Shown here piece by piece: positions 40,901-50,300 of a stretch of 64,000 nt of DNA (position 1 is the first letter of the stretch; every line of letters begins with the position of its first letter). The position numbers and the translations under genes were made by a program. The DNA comes from Synanceia verrucosa (lineage: Eukaryota > Chordata > Actinopteri > Perciformes > Synanceiidae): contig CM056563.1 in NCBI GenBank assembly GCA_029721515.1, forward strand, positions 16,993,954-17,057,953. The letters are read 5' to 3'. The notes under the pieces were generated by a model. It was not told where the DNA came from. It saw only the letters and a list, made by a program, of their open reading frames with translations, and did no database searches.

Positions 40901-43900
40901 TTCTTTTTAAACCGAAATAAAACATTAATTCATTCAACAAAGTAGCACTTCAAGAGATTTTCTTTCATAACAGTAGCTTAATGTACATACCTCCCTTAAT
41001 AAAGAAGACAAATGAATAGATTAAGCTGTTTGATGTCATTAAAACTGATAAATATAATCCCCACTAGTAGCCGCAGAATTGTGTCCCATGCACTAGTTTA
41101 GAAACGCATTTTCTTGAACTGTGTTTCTTTCAGAGCCTCACGGTCCGTCCTTCACCATCGGTAAAGCCATCTGGCTGCTCTGGGGTCTGGTCTTTAACAA
41201 CTCTGTGCCCGTGCAGAACCCCAAAGGCACCACCAGTAAGATCATGGTGTCAGTGTGGGCCTTCTTCGCTGTCATCTTCCTGGCCTCCTACACTGCCAAC
41301 TTGGCTGCTTTCATGATCCAGGAGGAGTATGTGGACCAGGTAACTGGTCTCTCAGATAAAAAGGTAAGAATGAAGATTTCTGTTTGATGCTGCGCCGCCC
41401 ATCTATCCCACCATCTCTCATATCTTTAATTGATATTACATCGATGCCCCTCTCACCACGCTTCATCTCTTGTGCTTAGTTCCAGAGTCCAAACGACTTC
41501 TCGCCTCCGTTTCGGTTCGGCACCGTCCCAAATGGGAGCACGGAGAGAAACATCAGGAACAACTATCCAGAAATGCACGGCTACATGACAAAGTTCCATC
41601 AGAGAAATGTCAACGAAGCTCTGCAGAGTCTCAAGGCCGGGTGAGGAACTGCACACTGCAGATGTGGTTAGATTAATGGAAAGGAGACCCTATTAGACTT
41701 GAATTGTATTTTGGTATAGGTACTGTATTGACTTAAGCGATGTCATTTTATTTCATATTTTATAAGAGAAAGAAAAGACGTGTTTGTAACCATATAACTA
41801 CACTGTCAACACACACTGAAATAGAAAGTGTAAATTGTGGGGAAAGAGTTAAAAGAATCAATGCTAAATCCATGTTTATGTCTTTCCTTGTCTTCATGTA
41901 AACATACGGAATAACTCCAGTAATACTTTTACTCCCCCTCTTTCATCAAGCGTGCCTTTTCACCAGCCTGTGTGCCAGCTCCAGCCTTTGGCAAACCAAG
42001 TGGAAGTCTATTACACTTATCAGCAGCTTAGTGCTATTTAGCAGGTTAATTGGAATGTTGTAGCTGTGATGTCTGACTCCAAAGTACTAATTAATTGTAA
42101 CCTATCTCTCTCTTTCTCCCTCTCTCTTTTTCATTAGCAAACTAGACGCTTTCATTTACGACGCGGCCGTGCTGAACTACATGGCTGGCAGGGACGAGGG
42201 CTGCAAGCTGGTGACCATTGGCAGTGGCTACATCTTTGCCACCACAGGGTACGGCATCGCCATCCAGAAGGAGTCGCTGTGGAAGAGACACGTGGACCTG
42301 GCCATCCTTCAGCTCTTTGGAGACGGTGAGACAGCGTGTTGTTTCCTCCGCTGTTTTATTCATGGATGATGCACAGTTTAAAGCACTCAGCAAGCAGAGA
42401 GACATGCATGCAGCTGTTCTGATGTGATGAGTTGTGTAAATAACATGAGTTAGTCACTGAGATAGTGCAATATCTTCCTAGGGAAGGCTTCTTATTCAAA
42501 GCTTTGATGCAAACAAAGGATAAGCCTGGCTTATTTCAACTGTGGTCTGGTTTTATTGACTTTGGCTTCTGTTTCGTTTCAGTTTTAATGTTGTACTCAA
42601 CAAGTTACATGGCAAGAAACACAGTTGCACAACTTGTAAACAAGTTAGCGGATGATGTAAACCATTTAATTTGTATCCACAGCTGCAGTAAATGGTGTAT
42701 AGAAGGTCATGGTTTAACCAGGAAGTCGGTCTTTAATCTGTGATGTTTAAAACAGGCAGAATTTCACCAGTGACCTTGATTTCCTTCAAACAAGTTTGTC
42801 TCACCTGGTTTGTTTTTAAAACCTGGGATGATGCCTAGTTCCAGATCAATGTGAGTGCAACGCTGTAATAAAACCTAAAGAAGTAAGACCAAGTTGTATT
42901 AAACATGAATTATCCTTTAAGAGCTGATTCGAGGCGCCTTATCCACCGATATGCCATGAACAAATCCTCCCTCAGGCTGTGCTGTAGGGACAAGTTACAC
43001 TGGCTAAGTTTAATTTTCATGTATATTAGTGTAAAATACAATATTTTCAAGTGTCTGCTCAAATCTGAGGCAAAAAGGGGCTTCTCAGACAGTAAGATTT
43101 AGATAGAAGGAGAAGAAAACCATAGTTCTTTTAAGTAATTTCTGTGTCCACAACCACAGTCGTGATGATTAATTAGCTCTGTGAGCCAAATGTACATGTA
43201 ATTCCACTCTCTTATATATCAGGAACAGACAGAAAAGGTAAGACAGCTAGGAATATAACTTGAGATTTAGCTCCACCGTGGGGGCCCTATGCTTTATGAA
43301 TGCGCTTGTCTTTTATGGGAGACCGTCCAAGCTCTCCAGGGCTTGTTCTTTTGAAACACTTCATTCCTGTCAGCTCGAGCTGGAGCATTAATGAGCCTCG
43401 GAACGAGCAGGGAATGAACTGAAACGTGTTCAAAATGTCCATCGCTGACCCGTATTGCACCAGTTTTACAGGTTTCAAGCAAAAACTCCACACCGTAAAC
43501 AAGTCAAAATGTCTCAGACAACGGCTGGTTTATCGACTTGATTTCAAAATGTCCCGTGTTGATATACAGCTCAGTGTAATGGTTGTTTAGTGTGTGTGTG
43601 ATTGTGTAAGTTTTTGTGTGGGTGTTGTTACTAGTTTATTTGGGGACAGTCCAGTGCGTTGTGAGCATCCTGAACCAAGGGCCCTCCGGGGCCCGCTATA
43701 GTGCGTCCCAGTTAGGGGTGCCAACATAGCTCCTGGTGTATTTCAACACTGTGTGCGCGGGTTTATTTGTGTGTGCATGCATGTGAATATGGGTCAGGCC
43801 TGTGAAAATGATGTGTGTACGCGCGTGTGTGTGTGTGTGTGTGTGTGTGTTAGAGAGAGGGTGGTGTCATAGCTGTTCATGACACAAGTTTATTTTTATT

Positions 43901-46900
43901 AACCTACATACACTTCAGTTAGCGTGTCTGTGTATATTGTTATTGATTTAGCATTTTTTTCATTATACACTTTTCAAGCATGTATATAAGACTGCTTTGT
44001 GTCTGTGTGTGTGTGTGTGTGTGTGTGTTTGAATATGGGTCGGCACCGCAAAAGCCGAACCGAGCGGCCCTGTCTCGCCTCTCTCAGGATTTCAATGTCA
44101 CTTTGCCACGCCTCGCCATCCACTCCCCTCCTGGTGGCCTAGAAAGCGATCAGACTCACGTGGAGAGCCCAGTGGCCTGGTATGAGGGCTGGGAGGGAGT
44201 CTGGGTTGTCTGACACAGGCCTAAGCAAAAAAAAAAAAAAAAAAAAAAATCTGATTTGCTGTTGGTTGAAAAGTTTTGAGTAATTTGCAGAACTTGTTGA
44301 GTTCATTGACCTTTGACAGACCTGTTCATTCACATCATTTCAGAAATACCAGGCCGAACGTTTTATTCACTTCTGAAATGTCCTTTTTTTTTTAAAAAAA
44401 ATATGTCTTGTGACTCCATCACAAATGTAAGAACAGGAGAAAAATAACAACCATTTTATTAAGTTCTCACTGGACTGATCATTTTGTGATTTAAATCAAA
44501 AGGCAGCTGAATTATCATTTGTTCAGCTGAATCTTTTTTTACATCACAAATTTTATTGATCTCGCATTATTGTCCACCATAAATATTAAAGGAATAGTTT
44601 TTGGGAGTTGGGAGCATAATATAATTTTGAATTCTGAGGAGAGAAGATTGAAACCACTCATGCATGTCTGTATGCAAAATGTGAAGTTACTGCCAGCATT
44701 AAACATCATATGTGAATATAAAAAGGAGCTTGTACAGTCCAGTCTTTATGCTAAGCTAAGCTACTGGTTACTATCTTTAGCTTCACATTTAGCACACAGA
44801 CATGAAACTCATATTGATTTTCATCGAACTCTCTGCTAGAAAACACATAAAAAACATGAAAACATCCCAAAAAGTTTCATACTGAAGGTCAAGAATGAAT
44901 GTTTTTAATCACTGTCTCTTATTTTTGTTTTAATAGAAGAAGACATTTTGACATGTCGCACAGGTGTAAAAACAGTTCACAATGTTTCACAGTTGGAGAA
45001 CTGAGTGGAAAAAAAAGGCATGTTAATATAGTTGAATGAAAACAGTGTTTGTGAGCATGTACTGTCTGAAACACATTCAAACATCACGCCTAGTGTAATG
45101 TCTGCATTAAACTGCAGGAATAGATTTGATCTAAGCCGTAATGCATTTACTCTTTACTAAAGGTCACTTTTTACAGTATTGGACCTTCCCAGCAGCCCAG
45201 AGCATGCAATGTCTAACAAGGATAATTGCTACATTCTCTCATCATGTTTGCCTTTATATCCAGTATTTTTGGCATAATTATGCTGAGTAAAAACAAATGA
45301 CACAACAAACACAAAGCCATCCAAACACTCAGAATCCAAACACCCACCCCCCAACAGGTTTGCCCAACACTTCCTCAGAGCATATTTACTTCAAAAATAA
45401 ACCAAAGTCATTGTGTTATTACGCTCATGCAATACAAATGCCACAGTCACGTTTAAATGGCTGCAGAATGGTCTCATTCCACAGTCGGTTTCTCAGCAGA
45501 TAATAGCGTAGTAGCTGCTGTGTGATTGTGTCTCTAACTTTGCCTGCATGTGTGAGTTTGTATGCTGCCGAGCTTCTTGTTGATGCTCAGAGGCCAGCAA
45601 GTGGCTCGGTGCAAGAGTCACTGTAACGTGCAGCGACAACGACTGAGTGTATGATTAATTAAGTGACGCCTGTCCTGCCACAGTCGGCTTTGATAGAGAA
45701 CAGCTCGTGATGAGACAGAAGGTGACCCACAAAAGAGCCCAGAAGCTCAGGGTTCAGAAACACACACGCACGCACACACCTACGCTCACATGCATACATA
45801 TGCAAACACTTGTTTTCTTACAGTTTGCAAGGAGGCTGCATACTGACACATAATGAGCCTGAAGATCTTACATGTTGTGTTGGTTATCGCTCAGAGACAC
45901 ACAGTTATCTGCAGAGACCAGTGTAATTATCATGTGATCATGTGTGTGCTATTCTTCCTGTCTGCAAAATTCAAGGCGGTGATTCACTTCTAACTCCCCT
46001 TCCCACCGTCTGCCCTCCATTTTCCCTCCTCTCGTCTTCTGTTGCATCATCTCTCCGTCCCTCGTGTCCTCTCATACCCATCCTGTTATTACATCACATC
46101 CCTCCTCTCTCTTTTATATTTTACATTCCTTACCATTTTTAACACCCCTTTCTTTATCTCAATTCCCATACGAATCATAAAAATGCTTCTTCACGTGTCA
46201 TCATCATGTCCCTATTCTCTGTCTCGTCTCTTTTTCTTTCCTCTGTCCATCTGTGTATCTCCTTCCTTCCTTCCTTCCTTGCCTCCATCCCACTCCCTTC
46301 TTCTTTTTGCTCCATCCTTCCCTCCTTCCTCTTTCCCTCTTTCCTTCCTGTCCAGGTGAGATGGAAGAGCTGGAGTCTCTGTGGTTAACGGGGATTTGCC
46401 ACCACGAGAAGAACGAGGTGATGTCCAGCCAGCTGGATGTGGACAACATGGCGGGCGTCTTCTACATGCTCGGCGCCGCCATGGCGCTGTCACTCATCAC
46501 CTTCATCTGCGAGCACTGGTTCTACTGGCAGCTGCGCTTCTGCTTCATGGGCGTCTGTTCCGGCCAGCCCGGCTTCGTCTTCTCCATTAGCAGGGTGAGA
46601 CAGCTTTCAAGCTTATATCCAAATGTTGTCATAATAAATTAATAAATCATAAATGCATCCATACATACCACTGTTGGAGACACTGAACAATGTCCTTTTT
46701 AACAGATATTCTGAGTGACAGTAAGTTTGGTTTCTATGGGTAAATTGGGGACAGGACAGAGGAAGGGTATGGACGAAGAGTTTAAGGATAAATAGACTGA
46801 TATTCAAGAGTCAAGGAGAAACACCAACATGATGTGGCAGTCAACAGAATAGGTTATATTCCTCCAATTTGTTACAACGTCACCGACTCCTCCTTGTCTG

Positions 46901-47331
46901 TGAAGTGACCTTCGTCTTGTTCCTTCAGCCCCTCATCATCAGTGTTATTGTCACTCATGCCTTTGCTTTATCCTTCCACGCTTTAGAGATGAGAACAAAA
47001 TCATAAATGAGCGCGTAACCAAACCAAATTCTCGCTTCCAAACAGATATTCAAGCTTTTTTTTTTTTGTTTTGTTTTGTTGGTCAGGCCTTTCGGATGTT
47101 CATGGGGTAAATATTTACAAAATGTTGAGCCAAAATCAATATTTCACTCAACAAAAATCAGCCACAGAACCGGAGAGGGTAGATTACTGGATCCCAGGGG
47201 AACCAAAGTCACCCCCGAGGTATTTGATTTGCATTCCAATTGTTTTGACATGGCTTCGGTGTAATTCACTGTGAGCCTCTGAAGGTGAACCGCTGCAGGC
47301 TGAACCACGTGGCTAATTTACAGCAGAGAGC

Positions 47332-47365
<34 letters not shown>

Positions 47366-50300
47366 ATATGCTGCTATGGTGCCACGGCTACTTGTGCCAA
47401 GAAAGCAAGTCTACGGGAAAAAAAAACAACAAAACATGTTCCCCACTATACGCTAATATTACGCTCCAGTGCCTAACTTTGATTATTTTGTATGGTGTTA
47501 ATTTTACATCTTGTTTACGGCCATGTGTGCGTGTCTGCGTCTGTTTGTGTAGAGGGAGCACGACATATCAGTTGCTAAAATGTCAGTTGACTTCTCATTT
47601 CCAAAGACGGGCTGCTTGGGTTTTCTTTTTTTTTTTTTTTTTTCATCAGTATATCATTATAATTTGTTTGGGGACTGGCTCTGAAAGCAATTATGCTTTG
47701 TGTAACATCCAGTGATTGCTCGTTTACAGAAATTGCCTCTGTCTTTGCTACAATGTGACAACATAAATGAACGCCGAATGTCCACAAATGCAGCCAGATG
47801 ATTCAGTATGTTAAAATATTCAGGGAAATATTCATTGAGAGGGTTCATTTGCATGTGTAGCGCCAGGCACGGGCATCGCCAAACAACAGTGGAAATTACG
47901 GTTCATTATCTTTCCACAATCCTCGGCCACAGCCTCACATTGTCACCTTCTCATACGCTCGAGTGTTTTCTCCCCAGCCTCGGTCATTTTATCCTCTCCC
48001 CCCTTCTTCTCCTTTCTCTGCCACTCAGATTGATTCCGCTTTTTTTAATTTCACAGCATAATCCAATAAACTTTATTGTTATTGCAGCAATTAACATCTA
48101 AGCTCGACAGTGTAAAAAATGAGACATCTGTCATGGTCGGTGTGAATCACATGACTCCGGTCATGGCTTCACGGTCAGTTAGCGTGGCCTCCTTGGCGAT
48201 GTTCTTGGTTCCCCCCCGGCTACCTGCTCCTCCAGGTCCCACCTTCAACACTGAAACAAATTAATTATATTGATTTAATGAGGCTCTGATGAATTTAGTA
48301 CAGTAAATGTATTAGAGGTTTAATCACTCCTCTTTTCAGATCACATCATGGCTACATTCACATGCATTTTGCACCATATGTGCCACATGTGCAGTATTAA
48401 ATTACAAACAAATGTGCAATAGGCACTCAGCAGTATATGCAATCATACATAAGGAGCAACTAGGTCTTTGTTGATTCGCTGCCTCTCTGTACCAGTGTAA
48501 TCACTTATAGATTTTGCTGTGATCCCTCAGTGGATTGAAAATTCTTAGGATCCCTCAGGCCTCAGTTATTGCTATTCACACATCCGGCCCAAATAATCAG
48601 CTACTGTAGCGCTGGTCTGGCAGCAATCTGCCAACTGTTACATTATGTGGGCATGTGGAGTGGACCAAATCTGCTATTGAATATGAAGCAGCAATCACTT
48701 TGTTCAATATCTAAGATTCAATGCACTACAGTATTAACTTCTTGTCAGCGGTTGGTGTTGTGTAATCGTGTGTGTGTGTGCCTAAATGGAAAAAAAAGCT
48801 TATAAACCCCACACGTCGTGAGCTCGCTCTCAAACGACGTCATTCCTCAACATTCTTGTCATAGATGTCATGGGAGGGAAGACATGACAGATTTGGCAGC
48901 AGGTGGGGGTGTAATCAAGACAATAAAAGAAGAAAAACAAAAGATATGAAGCTATGACAAATTATATAAACAGGCAGATGGCGAAAAGAAACACAGATGA
49001 GATGGTGAAAGAGCAGATAAACATTGAGAGATGGGGAAAGTGGGGAAAAAAATCCTGAAATATCATGTAGGTGATGTTCATTTGTCCTCCACTTCAAGAT
49101 CCAAATCCCATATTTCTGAAATACGAGTCCTTTTGTATTCATGTTAACCTCTCTTGGCTGTAGCTATTGTCAAGCTTTACATACTCAGCTGTTAAGAGAC
49201 TGTGAAATTGAGAGAATTAATAACCTAAACAAGAAGAATGAGGGAATGAGGCTTTTTTTGCTGCAATGCAGGCGCTGTCCACATAGCTAATTAACCAGCA
49301 GAAACAAGTGGCTGGGGAGAGGAGAGCTGAGGGTCAACGAGTTGCATTAGTGGATAAAAGGAGCAGGTTGAGAAGAGTCATTGCTTAACAGCAAAGCGGA
49401 TTTGACAGGCAACGGACTCTTAACCTCTTGCCCTGACCTCCTAACAGTGTGGCCGAAGCAGCCCTTCATTTCCATCGTCATCTACAGACGTCCAGAAAAA
49501 CTGAGCAAAATCATTGTTGTGAATTGATCCGATGCTTTACCCTCCCCATCCGTCATGCCTGGTTTGCTCTCCCCTGTACATCCATTTTTATCTGAATATT
49601 GTATCGTACATCACTGAATGCAAATGGAGCAGTTTATCTTTCTGTCACTGTAACGCTCAGCCGGCGTCTCTTGGCTTGGCCTCTCTCTTCTGAGGGGATT
49701 GCGTTGCAGCGTTGGGCGGCGGTGGAACTGAGGTGTTTAATAACTGCTGGAGGATATTGTTCCACTGAATTCTAATCACATTGATTAAAGGTATTGACCA
49801 CTGGGACTCAGGGGGGTTTTACAGCCCCTTAGCCTTTATCAATCATCCACCATGCAGATACTCTATCCTCCCTGAATCCTCATCCAGTATGCTCACACAG
49901 TTGATATACTACATGCTACGGTCCATAAATTACATGTTACTTCTGTTTTTACTTATTACGCACTGTATTTATTGAACTAGGTATTTACAGCATCAGCAGA
50001 GAGAGCTGTGCTCACTTTACATCATCTGTCAGGATGAAACGTGGCTATAGTCTCATGTTTTCGTGAACTTAGAATTACTGACTCATGATAAATGCCTCTT
50101 GCCTTTGTTTCTCCACACAGGGCATCTACAGCTGCATCCACGGGGTGCAGATTGAGGAGAAGAGCAGCTCGGCATTGAATTCCCCGTCAGCCACCATGAA
50201 CAACACCCATTCCAACATCATGCGGCTGTTACGCACCGCCAAGAACATGGCCTCCCTGTCTGGGGTGAACGGCTCACCACACAGCGCTCTGGACTTCATC

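Larger units (their letters stand above)
37876..41133 (+). other. grin2b intron, 3.3 kb
   Basis: Starts gtgaaa and ends tttcag. It carries a CA tract at its 5' end (37894-37928), a TCC-rich run (39536-39575) and a solitary Tc1-type terminal repeat (40291-40524). Otherwise AT-rich, with no gene seen. Confidence 0.9.
42326..46355 (+). other. grin2b intron, 4.0 kb
   Basis: Starts gtgaga and ends tgtccag. It holds GT tracts (43821-43850 and 44004-44028), a poly-A run (44227-44249), a TTAGCTTAGC-repeat copy (44588-44880) and a pyrimidine tract before the acceptor. No gene. Confidence 0.9.

Noticed and set aside
44227..44249. Poly-A run as the tail of a processed pseudogene
   Set aside because: No gene-like sequence or target duplication was recognised upstream of it.
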